DNA from: Nostoc linckia NIES-25
GTDB lineage: Bacteria > Cyanobacteriota > Cyanobacteriia > Cyanobacteriales > Nostocaceae
Direction: 5' to 3'
Assembly: GCF_002368035.1 (NCBI RefSeq)
Contig: NZ_AP018223.1
Span: 1,280,449-1,344,448, forward strand
DNA: 64,000 nt
In this document: positions 52,146-61,818 of the stretch, piece by piece
How positions within the stretch are numbered: the stretch's first letter is position 1
How the letters are laid out: every line of letters starts with the position of its first letter
Notes under the pieces: model-generated
The model's database searches: none
Told to the model about the DNA's origin: nothing
The model's input: only the letters and a program-made list of their open reading frames with translations
Position numbers and translations under genes: made by a program

Positions 52146-52173
52146 TTCTTAATTCTTAACTCTTTATTTGCAC

Positions 52174-55047
52174 ATGATATACAAACCCCGTCAAAAAAAT
52201 CTGTTGAAATCGATCGCACTATTTTTAATTGCAATATTTCTGCAATTTTTGTTTTACATCCCGACACCAGTCTTATCCCAAAATTCCAATAGCTGTAGCA
52301 GTATTACAGTTCCTCTGACAGCTGAAGAACAAACTTACGCTCGTGCTGCTTGGCAGTATTTTGTGAAAAATTATCAGCCAGCAACGGGATTTACCAATTC
52401 TACTGGGGGTTATCCTTCTGGTACGCTTTGGGATATGGGGAATTACCTGATGGCGCTGAATGCTGCACGCTGGTTGAATCTCACTGACCAAGCAGACTTT
52501 GATACTCGCCTGAATAAGTTCTTGACGACTCTTAGCAGCCTAAAGCTATTTGAGGATGCGTTACCCAATAAAGTCTATAACGCAGCCACGGGGCAGATGG
52601 TTGATTATGGCAACAACCCCATTGAACGGGGTATTGGCTGGTCTGCTTTGGATGTTGGTAGAATTCTGGCTGCGTTTGATGTGATTCGCAGCTGTCATCC
52701 GCAATATAATGATTGGCTCAAGGGCATTGTAGCGAAATGGCAAGTGGCGCGATCGCTCAAAGACGAACAACTTTTTGGTGCTACTGTTCTTGCTGACAAC
52801 AAAACGTTACTGGTGCAAGAAGGACGACTCGGCTACGAAGAATACGGCGCTAGAGGTTATCAACTTTGGGGTTTCTCTGCACCGAAAGCTATTGCTTTTG
52901 AGCCGTTTAAGCTAGTGGAAATTAATGGCGTACAAATTCCCGTTGATAGCCGTGATTTTCAAAGCACAAACGCCAATAATTACGTTGTTAGCGAGTCTTA
53001 TATTCTTGATGGTATTGAATTTGGCTTGCAAGGTCAGTTAGCTGATTTTGCTGCAAGAGTTTTAGATGTGCAAAAACGGCGTTACGATACTACAGGCCAG
53101 TTGACTGCGGTTACAGAAGACAATATTGACCAAGCACCTTATTTTCTCTACAACACTGTCTACGCCAACGGTACAAACTGGGCAACAATTACCGACGCTA
53201 ACCAGCCTTATCCCCAATTTCGCAGCATCAGCACCAAAGCTGCTTTTGGTTGGCGCTATCTGTTTCCAGATAATCCCTATGCCCAAAAAGTTTTTGATGC
53301 TGTCAAGGATCTCCGCAGTCCTGATGATAGTGGTTACTATGCTGGTATTTATGAAGAATCAAAGCAACCAAATAAAGCTTTGACAGGTAATACTAATGGT
53401 CTAATTTTGGAGATTTTATACTACAAAGCTAGGGGAAATCGCCCTTTAATTGCCTCTGCCTCTGGTTTAGCAAGTGTTTCCACTGCTAAACCAACTGAAA
53501 ATGCGACACCCTCAAATCAAACGAATTCTACTGTCACAACTCCTACCTCAAATCAAGCGAATTCTACTGTTACGACTCCTACCCCAAATCAATCAAATTC
53601 TACTGTTACAGCTCCTACCTCAAGCCCTGCGGATACTTCTAAAATTACAGAAGTGGCTGTTGCACCGATTCCCCCAGTGGAAAGTCCGCAAGCATCATCC
53701 AATCTCAAACTAAAAAGACCGCTAACGCTTATTGAACGACGCTATGCAGAGGCGGCTTGGCGATACTTTCAAGCAAATTATCATGCTAAGAATGGGCTAA
53801 TTGACGATCGCAGTGATTTCAAAGGTGCTACTCTCTGGGGCTTAGGCGATTATCTGGCAGCCCTCCATGCAGCGCGATCGCTCGATATAATTAACCCCAA
53901 AGAATTTGACGGACGCACCCGACATTTATTAGCAGCCTTGACAAAATTACCTTTATTTGCTGGTGAGTTACCGAGTCGGGGTTATGATACTAGAACGCTG
54001 CGATCGGTAGATTATGGTGGAAATCCCATTGCAGAAGGAAATGGTTGGTCGGCTTTAGATTTGGGTAGGATGCTGGCAGCACTTTATAATTTGAAAACCT
54101 GTCATCCAGAATACACGGCTGCGGTAGATAAAATTGTGCTGGATTGGTCATACTTGCGTGTGGTACGGGAAGGTATTCTTTCGAGTGCTAGTGTTAGCAA
54201 AGAGGAAGATGGGCGATATCTGACTCGCGTCAATCCTGAAACCCGCTTAGGTTATGAAGAATATGCCGCTCGTGCTTTTCAATTATGGGGGTTTAATGTT
54301 GAGGGTTCTGCTGTTGGTGGTGAATATCAAACTGCCTCAGTAGAGGGAGTGAAAGTACCAATTCAACGCCGCCGCACAGATATTAACTCCAAAAACCAAT
54401 ACACAGTTAGCAATCCTTTCTTACTCTATGCTTTGGAATTTGGACTAGATCCACAAATGCGATCGCTTTTTGAGCCGATTTTCCAAGCGCAAGCCGAACG
54501 TTATCGTCGTACCGGCACTCTCACAGCGTCAGGTACTACCCTAATCGATCGCAAGCCTTACACTGTCCACAGTACAATTACTGGGCAAGGCGATGCTTGG
54601 GTAGCTTTAGGAGATGATGGCCAACCCGTACCAAAGGGACGATTGGTAAGTACAGCAGTAGCTTTTGCTTATCATGCTTTGCTTCCAGACAACAAGTATA
54701 GTCAAGAATTACTACAAGCAACGACTGATTTATACAATCCATCTGCTGGATTTTATGAAGGCTTCTATGAAACCACGGGTAAAACGGCAGTTGGTTTCAC
54801 TAGCAGCACCAACAGTATGATTTTGCAATCCTTGTTGTACAAAGTGATGAATAGACAACCTCTAATTCTTCCGACTACCACCATGAAGTCTCCTTGGTGG
54901 GCCGCAGTAACTAAGGGTAATTCTGGGCGAGGTTTACCCAACACCGCAATCCAACGAACAAAGTTAATTTCTGATGGTTCTGGAAGTTACTGGGCTTCAA
55001 CAAGCAAAAATACTTCATTAGTAACTGGTACAAAAGTCACAGAATAA
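52174..55047 (+). CDS. Exported protein with two DUF3131 domains
   Basis: From the ATG at 52174 the protein has 957 residues. A signal peptide (IALFLIAIFLQFLFYIPTPV) leads to the first DUF3131 (~45-420: AWQYFVKNYQPATGFTNSTG, WDMGNYLMALNAARWLNLTD, RLGYEEYGARGYQLWGF). A Thr/Ser/Pro/Asn-rich linker (~440-510, NQTNSTVTTPTSNQANSTVT) precedes a second copy (~530-900: AWRYFQANYHAKNGLIDDRS, RLGYEEYAARAFQLWGF). The fold is predicted to be an alpha/alpha barrel like glycoside hydrolases. It is encoded directly upstream of a cellulose-synthase-like GT2, so a role in exopolysaccharide processing is likely. A TTG two codons earlier is less likely. Confidence 0.92.
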   Translation: MIYKPRQKNLLKSIALFLIAIFLQFLFYIPTPVLSQNSNSCSSITVPLTAEEQTYARAAWQYFVKNYQPATGFTNSTGGYPSGTLWDMGNYLMALNAARWLNLTDQADFDTRLNKFLTTLSSLKLFEDALPNKVYNAATGQMVDYGNNPIERGIGWSALDVGRILAAFDVIRSCHPQYNDWLKGIVAKWQVARSLKDEQLFGATVLADNKTLLVQEGRLGYEEYGARGYQLWGFSAPKAIAFEPFKLVEINGVQIPVDSRDFQSTNANNYVVSESYILDGIEFGLQGQLADFAARVLDVQKRRYDTTGQLTAVTEDNIDQAPYFLYNTVYANGTNWATITDANQPYPQFRSISTKAAFGWRYLFPDNPYAQKVFDAVKDLRSPDDSGYYAGIYEESKQPNKALTGNTNGLILEILYYKARGNRPLIASASGLASVSTAKPTENATPSNQTNSTVTTPTSNQANSTVTTPTPNQSNSTVTAPTSSPADTSKITEVAVAPIPPVESPQASSNLKLKRPLTLIERRYAEAAWRYFQANYHAKNGLIDDRSDFKGATLWGLGDYLAALHAARSLDIINPKEFDGRTRHLLAALTKLPLFAGELPSRGYDTRTLRSVDYGGNPIAEGNGWSALDLGRMLAALYNLKTCHPEYTAAVDKIVLDWSYLRVVREGILSSASVSKEEDGRYLTRVNPETRLGYEEYAARAFQLWGFNVEGSAVGGEYQTASVEGVKVPIQRRRTDINSKNQYTVSNPFLLYALEFGLDPQMRSLFEPIFQAQAERYRRTGTLTASGTTLIDRKPYTVHSTITGQGDAWVALGDDGQPVPKGRLVSTAVAFAYHALLPDNKYSQELLQATTDLYNPSAGFYEGFYETTGKTAVGFTSSTNSMILQSLLYKVMNRQPLILPTTTMKSPWWAAVTKGNSGRGLPNTAIQRTKLISDGSGSYWASTSKNTSLVTGTKVTE

Positions 55048-55062
55048 ATTGCATATTCTTCC

Positions 55063-55115
55063 GTAGCGGTAATTCATCAATTACCGCTACTTTCGTTATC
55101 TTTTGCGTAAGCCGT
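55063..55115. mobile_element. Half copy of the CAGGACTTACGCA-ended MITE
   Basis: GTAGCGGTAATTCATCAATT, then ACCGCTACTTTCGTTATC, then TTTTGCGTAAGCC matches the inverse of one half of the 26625-26718 element. The opposite end is missing. Confidence 0.65.
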
Positions 55116-55209
55116 GATTGTTAATAACTAGTTGTATTTGGGAATACTTGTACATGAGTGAATGTAGTCATATCACATCCGCCTAATCACTAGACCTCTT
55201 GCATAAATA

Positions 55210-55333
55210 AGGGACTACCAAATAAAAAAATATACAACTTGTCTTGTGGGGTGGGCGTCTCGCCCGCCCGTAAAAAGGGGCGGACAAGATGTCCACCCCA
55301 CAAAACTGGATAATTTATTTCTTGGTAATCCCT
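55210..55333. mobile_element. MITE-like element with GC-rich core
   Basis: The ends AGGGACTACCAAATAAA and TTTCTTGGTAATCCCT are imperfect inverted repeats. The core GGGGTGGGCGTCTCGCCC and GGGGCGGACAAGATGTCC pairs with itself in part. It is followed by a palindromic GTCGGGCTACGCCCCGC at 55340-55358. The rest of 55048-55501 has nothing recognised. Confidence 0.65.
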
Positions 55334-55501
55334 AATTTTTTGTCGGGCTACGCCCCGCTTTTCTAGGAGACGCTAACACGCAAAGTCGCACAGAAGAGAA
55401 ATTTTGCAAGAAGTCTACTTATCAAAAAAACTCTCCTTGCGACACATGGATAACTAAAAGCGATTATTTCTAACTATTTCACAATCCAAAATATTACTAA
55501 G

Positions 55502-57475
55502 ATGACATCAGTTTCTATTATTGATAACTCCGCAAAGTTTTCTGGTAACAGCCGTTCGTTACTCAAAAAAAGAACACTGTTATTTCGCTATTTGGCAGAA
55601 ATCAATTTAATTTTTGGTATCTGGTATTTGCAATGGCGCATCACTCATTCTATTAATTTCGATGCACTTTGGATTTCTATTCCTTTACTAGTAGCAGAAA
55701 TTTATAGTTATTTCGGTGGCGTAATGTTTGTAATTGGGTTGTGGCGGCCTTTAGTTAGACAAATTAAACCTCTTGACCAGATGACCCCATCGATACCTAA
55801 ATCTGACTGGCCAACAGTGGATGTGTTTATAACGTGCTACAACGAGCCGCCGGAAATTGTAGAAGAAACTGCTAAAGCTGCTCTAGCAATGGATTACCCG
55901 CCAACCAAGTTACGTGTTTTTGTGCTAGATGATGGTAACTCCGCTGATATGCGAGCAATGACCGAAAGATTGTGTATTGAGGATTTGCAGTCATCACAAC
56001 TACAGCAGGAAGCAGAACGAATTGATGCAGAACACTGTTGTTTGTTGGAACGGTTGAAGCAACTGGAAAATCTCACACCCAACACCCAAGCCGCTGAAGA
56101 ATGGTTGCAAGCATCAGAGGGAAACGAGTTTGGTAGCGAATTTGTGAAGAGTCTGCGACAGTTTATTCTTTGGTTACCTCCACAGCATCAAAGTATGACG
56201 GAACGCCTGATTACCGAACGCAAAGCCTTAGAAGAAGCTATTCGCAAAAAAGAACTAGAACTAGTTGAACTGGCTCGTTTTCGCTACATTGCTCGTCCTA
56301 AGCCAGCTGGTGTACCCCACCACGCTAAAGCAGGTAACCTCAATTACGCAATTTTTTCTGGCGAAACTTCTGGAGAGTTTATTCTCACCCTAGATGCTGA
56401 CCATATCCCCAAACCACAATTTATTAAGCGAGTTCTGCCTTATTTCTACACTTATAATCTTTTCACGGGGAAATATGACCATAATCAAATTGCTTTTGTC
56501 CAGACCCGCCAGGACTTTTACAACATTCCTCCAGGCGATCCTTTTGGACATCGAGCAAATCTATTTTATGGCCCCTTGCAACAAGGTAAAGATGGCATGA
56601 ATGCTGCTTTTTATACAGGCACAAATGCACTTTTGAGGCGGGAAGCACTGATTAGTGTAGGACTGCAATATTTTGCTGATGAATTTGCCAAAGATGAAAA
56701 ACGTTTAAATGAATTTCAATTAATTGGTGGTGTATCTAGCAACAGTATTACAGAAGATATGAATACAGCAATGCGTCTACATGGTGCTGGATGGAAATCA
56801 ATTTATCATCATGAATTGCTAGCAGAAGGTTTAGCTCCAGATGACCTCAGTTCTACTCTTAAACAACGCTTACGCTGGGCACAAGGAACTATTCAAGTAC
56901 TACTGAGAGAAAATCCACTAACCAAACCAGGGCTGAGTTTTTGGCAGAGGCTACATTATTTTAAAACCATGTATAGCTATTTTTCTGGTTTTGCAACTCT
57001 GGTTTTTATTTCTTGTCCAATTATCTATTTTTTTACGGATATTATTCCAGTTAAAACCTACGGCCCGGACTTTGCCATACACTTTTTCCCAGCTTTTATT
57101 ATTAACCGCTTGACTTTCCTTGCAGCCACCTGGGGCATTCCGGCTGGAGAAGTTTGGCGTTCGGAACAATATGCGATCGCTCTATTTCCCTTATTAATCC
57201 AAGCGGTATGGAGTGTATTTACAGGACAAAAGCTCAATTTTCAAGTAACGCCTAAACAACGACAGTCTGGTATTTATCTCCGCCTAGTTTGGCCGCAGAT
57301 TGTTGTTTTTATATTGACTGTTCTGGGAATATTATGGAGCCTTTATCGGTTCGCGATCGGGCATTTGAATTACCCTGGAGTTCACTTACTCAATGGTGCA
57401 TGGGCTATTTATAACTTGTTACTTTTGTCAGCTATTATCCGCGCATCTGTTTGGCAACCTCCAAAAGAAGCGTAA
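55502..57475 (+). CDS. Cellulose-synthase-like family 2 glycosyltransferase
   Basis: The protein has 657 residues. Two N-terminal helices precede the GT2-A domain: TVDVFITCYNEPPEIVEET, VFVLDDGNS (D143/D144), LTLDADHIPK (DxD at 298-300), SITEDMNTA and QRLRWAQGTIQVL, followed by four or more C-terminal helices. This is the BcsA-like processive synthase core. It lacks a PilZ domain. Residues ~158-258 form a ~100-residue charged helical insertion not found at that site in BcsA. Upstream is the double-DUF3131 protein, so the pair probably makes and trims an exopolysaccharide. Confidence 0.93.
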   Translation: MTSVSIIDNSAKFSGNSRSLLKKRTLLFRYLAEINLIFGIWYLQWRITHSINFDALWISIPLLVAEIYSYFGGVMFVIGLWRPLVRQIKPLDQMTPSIPKSDWPTVDVFITCYNEPPEIVEETAKAALAMDYPPTKLRVFVLDDGNSADMRAMTERLCIEDLQSSQLQQEAERIDAEHCCLLERLKQLENLTPNTQAAEEWLQASEGNEFGSEFVKSLRQFILWLPPQHQSMTERLITERKALEEAIRKKELELVELARFRYIARPKPAGVPHHAKAGNLNYAIFSGETSGEFILTLDADHIPKPQFIKRVLPYFYTYNLFTGKYDHNQIAFVQTRQDFYNIPPGDPFGHRANLFYGPLQQGKDGMNAAFYTGTNALLRREALISVGLQYFADEFAKDEKRLNEFQLIGGVSSNSITEDMNTAMRLHGAGWKSIYHHELLAEGLAPDDLSSTLKQRLRWAQGTIQVLLRENPLTKPGLSFWQRLHYFKTMYSYFSGFATLVFISCPIIYFFTDIIPVKTYGPDFAIHFFPAFIINRLTFLAATWGIPAGEVWRSEQYAIALFPLLIQAVWSVFTGQKLNFQVTPKQRQSGIYLRLVWPQIVVFILTVLGILWSLYRFAIGHLNYPGVHLLNGAWAIYNLLLLSAIIRASVWQPPKEA

Positions 57476-57548
57476 GGAGACAAGGGAGACAAGGTAGCAA
57501 TTTCTCTCTCTTGTCTCTCGTCTTCCCATAGCCAATGACTAATGACTA

Positions 57549-58274
57549 ATGACAAACTCTAAAATAGCTATGAACAATCATTTAGACTGTAACAATTTTG
57601 GGCAACGAACTGTATTAACAATTTATGCTCATGCTGATGATGAAGTTCTACCTGCTGCCGGTACTCTGAGTCTGATGTCTAAAGCAGGGTGGAATGTTCG
57701 TTGCTTAATTTTGACTGATGGTAGTCTTTCTAGTTCATCTGTTAAGGGTACGCGTCATCAAGAAGCAGATGCAGCAGGTAAAATTATCGGCGCAAATTAC
57801 GAATTTTATGCACTTGAGGAGTGTAATTTTTCAACACAAGCAGTGATTAAAGTTACTGAAGAAGCTATTGGGAATTGGCATCCGGATTTGATTATTACTC
57901 ACGCACCACAACCTGAAAAATATGGACATAGAGATCATGAAGTGTGTGCGATCGCAGTTTCTAATGTTGCTACCCGCAAAAACATACCTTTGTGGTATTC
58001 AGCACCGCCTGTTTTTTTACGTGGTTTTGAACCAAATTTTTTTGTCGATATAACTTCTGTAATTGAGGAAAAAATTGCAGCTATTGGTTGTTATGAATCA
58101 GAAGCAAATAAAGCATTTATGCAACTAGATGCCATACTTATTTTATCTCGATTTTGGGCGCGAGAATTAGGGCAAAAAGATGGATATTTTGAAGCTTTTG
58201 AAATTTCTCGCCAATGGGTTGACGCTAGCTTTTTTAGCGCAATGGCTAATAGTAATAAACAAGTAATTAAATGA
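57549..58274 (+). CDS. PIG-L family deacetylase
   Basis: A 241-residue protein with the PIG-L/LmbE motif IYAHADDEVLPAAGTLSLM (H-x-D-D), LILTDGS, RHQEADAA, and THAPQPEKYGHRDHEV (His pair). Zn-dependent removal of acetyl from GlcNAc-type sugars is the family role. It follows the GT2 gene by 73 bases. The first ATG lies in an ATGACTAATGAC repeat; the ATG at 57570 is an alternative start. Confidence 0.9.
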   Translation: MTNSKIAMNNHLDCNNFGQRTVLTIYAHADDEVLPAAGTLSLMSKAGWNVRCLILTDGSLSSSSVKGTRHQEADAAGKIIGANYEFYALEECNFSTQAVIKVTEEAIGNWHPDLIITHAPQPEKYGHRDHEVCAIAVSNVATRKNIPLWYSAPPVFLRGFEPNFFVDITSVIEEKIAAIGCYESEANKAFMQLDAILILSRFWARELGQKDGYFEAFEISRQWVDASFFSAMANSNKQVIK

Positions 58275-58575
58275 AGATTTTTAAGTTAATCTGTTTCAAT
58301 ATGCAATACAATTATTAGCTTTTGGGAGAAATAATTAATTATAAAAAACAGACTTTATGAACAGATTTCAATTGTTATATATCTTAAGAAGATTTAATCA
58401 AAAAAATGGACATCTTAATCTTTAATAACACTTGTGCCTGATGGCTGCCTTCAGAGCTAAATAAAAAACGTGACTGCTATATCTAAACAAAAATATTTTT
58501 TTAGGTATTGCAGTTTTGATTACATCAATGCCAAAATAATAAGATATTTCAAACAAATTATTGGACAATTAATTC
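58275..58575. other. Intergenic region before the STAS gene
   Basis: AT-rich (about three-quarters A+T); no hairpin terminator, repeat or RNA recognised. Presumably the promoter of the STAS gene. Confidence 0.4.
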
Positions 58576-58905
58576 ATGAATACAAGTGTAGCTGTACTAG
58601 AATTATCTGGAATTTTAGATGGTATTAAAGGTAATGAATTGCGTCGTGAAGTTAGTAATCATGTAGACAATGGAACAAATGTTCTATTGTTGGATTTAAA
58701 AAATGTAAAGTTTATTGATAGTTCTGGTTTAGGTGCTTTAGTATCAGCAATGCAAATGGTACGAAAAACCGATGGTCAGCTTTTTGTCTGTTCGATAAAC
58801 GATCAAGTCAAGATGTTATTTGAACTGACTAAGATGGATAGAATTTTTAAAGTTTTTGCCGACCAAGAGGAATTCAATCGCCAAGTAGTAGCAACGCAAA
58901 ATTGA
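58576..58905 (+). CDS. STAS-domain anti-sigma-factor-antagonist-like protein
   Basis: A 109-residue single STAS domain: VLLLDLKNVKFIDSSGLGAL, with the phosphorylatable Ser in the DSSGLGAL motif. It is the switch protein of partner-switching systems and is bound and phosphorylated by the RsbW-like kinase. The phosphatase (59063-60253) and kinase (60402-60824) genes are next to it, resembling RsbV/SpoIIAA and possibly HmpV of Nostoc punctiforme hormogonium control. Confidence 0.92.
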   Translation: MNTSVAVLELSGILDGIKGNELRREVSNHVDNGTNVLLLDLKNVKFIDSSGLGALVSAMQMVRKTDGQLFVCSINDQVKMLFELTKMDRIFKVFADQEEFNRQVVATQN

Positions 58906-59062
58906 ATATAGTAATCTGCTTTCTTTTGCAATTTATTTGCTTCTATTAACGAGTCTGTAAAGATGCAATTAATGGCATAGTAAATGTAAAATCAACCTCT
59001 TTAAGTTGAGAGCAAGTTTTTTTACGGAATCCAAAGGGTTTATATATCCAGGTTTGAGGATA

Positions 59063-60253
59063 TTAGCCAAAGTTAACTTTTACTAAAGATAAATCATCAT
59101 CAAGATTATCTTGAGCATTGAAGCTGAGAATATTCGCTAATAATTGATTGATGTTACAGATATCTGTTTGGCTAAATTTAGTTAGTAAGTTGATGAAAGC
59201 ATCAAGACCTAAAATTTTGCCATCTGGCTGATTAATTTCATAAGCTCCATCACTAAAAATATATAAAGTACTGTTTTCTTTGACTTCAAAAACTGCATTT
59301 TGAAATTCAACATCAGGTAAAAAGCCAATTGGTAAATCTAAAGAAGTTAGCTGCTGAATTTGGATATTCGCCGTAGAGGTACTAGACAAAAGTAAAGCGG
59401 GTGGATGTCCGGCGCTGGCATAAATGAGTTGGCGTTTGACGCGGTGATAAACTCCATACCAAATTGTGAAGTATTTGTCACCGTGTTTCCTCATTTGGAA
59501 AGCGTGATTGAGAGCTTTTAGGACTTCGCTAGGTTGACAAAAGTTAGTGTTTGGTAGAGATTGCGATCGCAGCACGTTCAGCACCGATACAGATAATAGT
59601 GCAGAACCTACTCCATGTCCCGATACATCCAACAAATAAATTGCCAAACGATCGTCATCGAGCCAATTATGGCCAAAGCAATCACCGCCTAGCTGTGCTG
59701 AAGGAATAAACAAATTTTCTGTAGTTACTGTTCCTACGAGGGGTGAGGGTAGAAGCGATCGCACGTAATCAGCTGCTTGAGCCAATTCTGTTTCTAAAAT
59801 TTGCTTTTGGGTTCGTAAATCCTGATTGAGTTTTTCCAAAGCTTGCTTTTTACTTTGTAAATCCTGATTCAGCTGATGTAATCTTAATCCTGCTCTGACT
59901 CTTGCTTTCAATTCATTCATCTCTATTGGTTTAGAGATAAACTCATCTGCTCCAGCATCAAGTCCCTTTACTCTATCATCTTCCTCTCCTCTAGCTGCTC
60001 CCCTAGCAGTCAATAAAATAAAAAATGTAGTCGCCAATTCTGGAGCCGATTTGATTCGCCGACAGACTTCTAGTCCATCTACCTGGGACATCATCCAATC
60101 ACAAATAATCAGAGCAGGATGCAGCAGTTGTGCTTGTGTAATTCCTTCTTCACCATTACTAGCTACGGTAACATCATAACCCTGCTTTTTGAGGGTGCTT
60201 TTGAGTACTGCTCGGACTGTAGGATCGTCATCAATCACTAAAATTTTAAACAT
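59063..60253 (-). CDS. Response regulator with PP2C/SpoIIE phosphatase domain (RsbU-like)
   Basis: The protein has 396 residues. Residues 1-125 form a REC domain (KILVIDDDPTVRAVLKSTLK, phosphoacceptor in LIICDWMMSQVDGLEV, Lys in EFISKPIEM). A coiled linker (~126-165) precedes the PP2C domain (AQLGGDCFGHNWLDDDRLAI, YLLDVSGHGVGSALLS, NLDDDLSLVKV). Such proteins dephosphorylate a STAS partner when REC is phosphorylated. The gene lies between the STAS and RsbW-like genes on the opposite strand. HmpU in N. punctiforme has this design. Confidence 0.93.
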   Translation of the reverse strand: MFKILVIDDDPTVRAVLKSTLKKQGYDVTVASNGEEGITQAQLLHPALIICDWMMSQVDGLEVCRRIKSAPELATTFFILLTARGAARGEEDDRVKGLDAGADEFISKPIEMNELKARVRAGLRLHQLNQDLQSKKQALEKLNQDLRTQKQILETELAQAADYVRSLLPSPLVGTVTTENLFIPSAQLGGDCFGHNWLDDDRLAIYLLDVSGHGVGSALLSVSVLNVLRSQSLPNTNFCQPSEVLKALNHAFQMRKHGDKYFTIWYGVYHRVKRQLIYASAGHPPALLLSSTSTANIQIQQLTSLDLPIGFLPDVEFQNAVFEVKENSTLYIFSDGAYEINQPDGKILGLDAFINLLTKFSQTDICNINQLLANILSFNAQDNLDDDLSLVKVNFG

Positions 60254-60401
60254 AAATTATATTTGATAATTGCGATGGAAAATAAATAGCTGATTTAATT
60301 TAAGTTATATGAAATTTAATTTGTAATGTATAGTGAAAATACTCAAATTAAATAAACTAATTAGCGAATAAGATAATTTAAAAATATTTGATTCTCTAAG
60401 A

Positions 60402-60824
60402 ATGAATAAGAAAATATATCTGAAAGTTAATACAGATCTGACAGCTTCACCTGAAGTTTTATCTTGGTTTGAGCAGATGAACGAACCAAGCCTTCCCGAT
60501 AAACAAATTTGGTGGGAATGTCAAACACTTTTGATAGAGGGTTTTACTAATATTGTCGAACATGCTCACAAAAATTTACCGATTGAAACTCCAATTGAGA
60601 TGGAAGCTGTGCGTTTAAATGAGTATATAGAAATTCGCATTTGGTCTCAGGGCAAATGCTTTGATTTGGAGGAACAATTGCGGCAAACATCAGAATTTGA
60701 AGATAATAACCAAGAGCGGGGACGTGGTTTAAAAATCATGTCTGCTATTGCCGACAAATTGAGCTATGAGCCGACAATAGATAATCGTTACTGTTTGTTT
60801 ATTAGCAAAATTACTAATAAGTAG
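60402..60824 (+). CDS. RsbW-like anti-sigma-factor kinase
   Basis: The protein has 140 residues of the HATPase_c_2 (RsbW/SpoIIAB-like) type: LLIEGFTNIVEHAHKNLP (N box), IEIRIWSQGKCFDLEEQL, and NQERGRGLKIMSAIADKLSY (G box). It should phosphorylate the STAS protein and sequester a sigma or other factor. The divergent neighbour is the REC-PP2C gene, 148 bases away. Confidence 0.9.
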   Translation: MNKKIYLKVNTDLTASPEVLSWFEQMNEPSLPDKQIWWECQTLLIEGFTNIVEHAHKNLPIETPIEMEAVRLNEYIEIRIWSQGKCFDLEEQLRQTSEFEDNNQERGRGLKIMSAIADKLSYEPTIDNRYCLFISKITNK

Positions 60825-60937
60825 GTTTTAATAGGCATAAATTAAACAAAAAAATTGTTTATAACTCAGCTATAAATTTTATTTGAATTCTAAATTATGC
60901 TGTATGTTATTTATTAATCATACTAGAATTTTGGGCA

Positions 60938-61810
60938 ATGCGGCGAGACTCTATATTTTACAAACTTTTTCAACAATGCCCCACTTTACTGTTTGAAATA
61001 TTGACAAATATTCCAAGTAATGCAGATAGTTATCGATTTGATTCGGTGGCTGTTAAAGAACCCAAATTTGAAATTGATGGGGTATTTTTACCACCAGAAA
61101 ATGCAGCCGCAGGAGTAGTATATTTTTGCGAGGTGCAGTTCCAAAAGGATGAACAGCTTTATGAAAGAGTATTTGCGGAATCATCGTTATATTTTTACCG
61201 CAACCGTACCAGATTTAGTGATTGGCAAGTAGTAATCATTTATCCATCGCGCAGTATTGAGCAAAGTGATATTCATCCTCATCGCGGATTGCTTAACAGC
61301 ACTCAAGTACATCGAGTGTATTTAGATGAATTGGGAGACATTCGCCAACTACCTATATGGGTAGCATTGATGGTATTAACCACAGTAGAGTCAGAACAAG
61401 CACCAGAGGAAGCCAGGTATTTATTAAGTAGAACCCGTCAAGAAGTTCCATCTGGGTCAACTGACGGCATAATAGATATGATAACGACGATAATGGTTTA
61501 CAAATTTGAACAATTAAGTCGAGCGGAGGTAGAGTCTATGCTAGGGATAACACTCAAAGAAACGAGAGTTTATAGAGAAATCAAAGAAGAAGGAAGAGAG
61601 GAAGGACGCGAACAAGGACGCGAAGAAGGACGCGAAGAAGCAACAATTAATCTTATTATTCGACTGTTGACTAAGCGGTTTGGAGAACTCCCCCAAGAAA
61701 TGCGTTCTTCAATTATTGGTTTACCATTGCCTGTTCTTGAAGATTTGAGCGAAGCATTGTTAGATTTTACTAGTGTGGATGATATACAGGCTTGGCTGTC
61801 AGCACGATAA
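60938..61810 (+). CDS. DUF2887/DUF4351 Rpn-like protein
   Basis: The protein has 290 residues. The N-terminus RRDSIFYKLFQQCPTLLFEI, then EPKFEIDGVFLPP and VYFCEVQFQKDEQLYER, is DUF2887, with a PD-(D/E)XK-like arrangement (D in EIDGVF, E-x-Q in CEVQF). A charged repeat (EGREEGREQGREEGREEA) leads to the DUF4351 tail (LIIRLLTKRFGELPQEM, DIQAWLSAR). It resembles mobile Rpn-family nucleases. It is inserted between the RsbW-like gene and the histidine kinase and ends 9 bases from the kinase's stop. Confidence 0.88.
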   Translation: MRRDSIFYKLFQQCPTLLFEILTNIPSNADSYRFDSVAVKEPKFEIDGVFLPPENAAAGVVYFCEVQFQKDEQLYERVFAESSLYFYRNRTRFSDWQVVIIYPSRSIEQSDIHPHRGLLNSTQVHRVYLDELGDIRQLPIWVALMVLTTVESEQAPEEARYLLSRTRQEVPSGSTDGIIDMITTIMVYKFEQLSRAEVESMLGITLKETRVYREIKEEGREEGREQGREEGREEATINLIIRLLTKRFGELPQEMRSSIIGLPLPVLEDLSEALLDFTSVDDIQAWLSAR

Positions 61811-61818
61811 TTAAGCTT

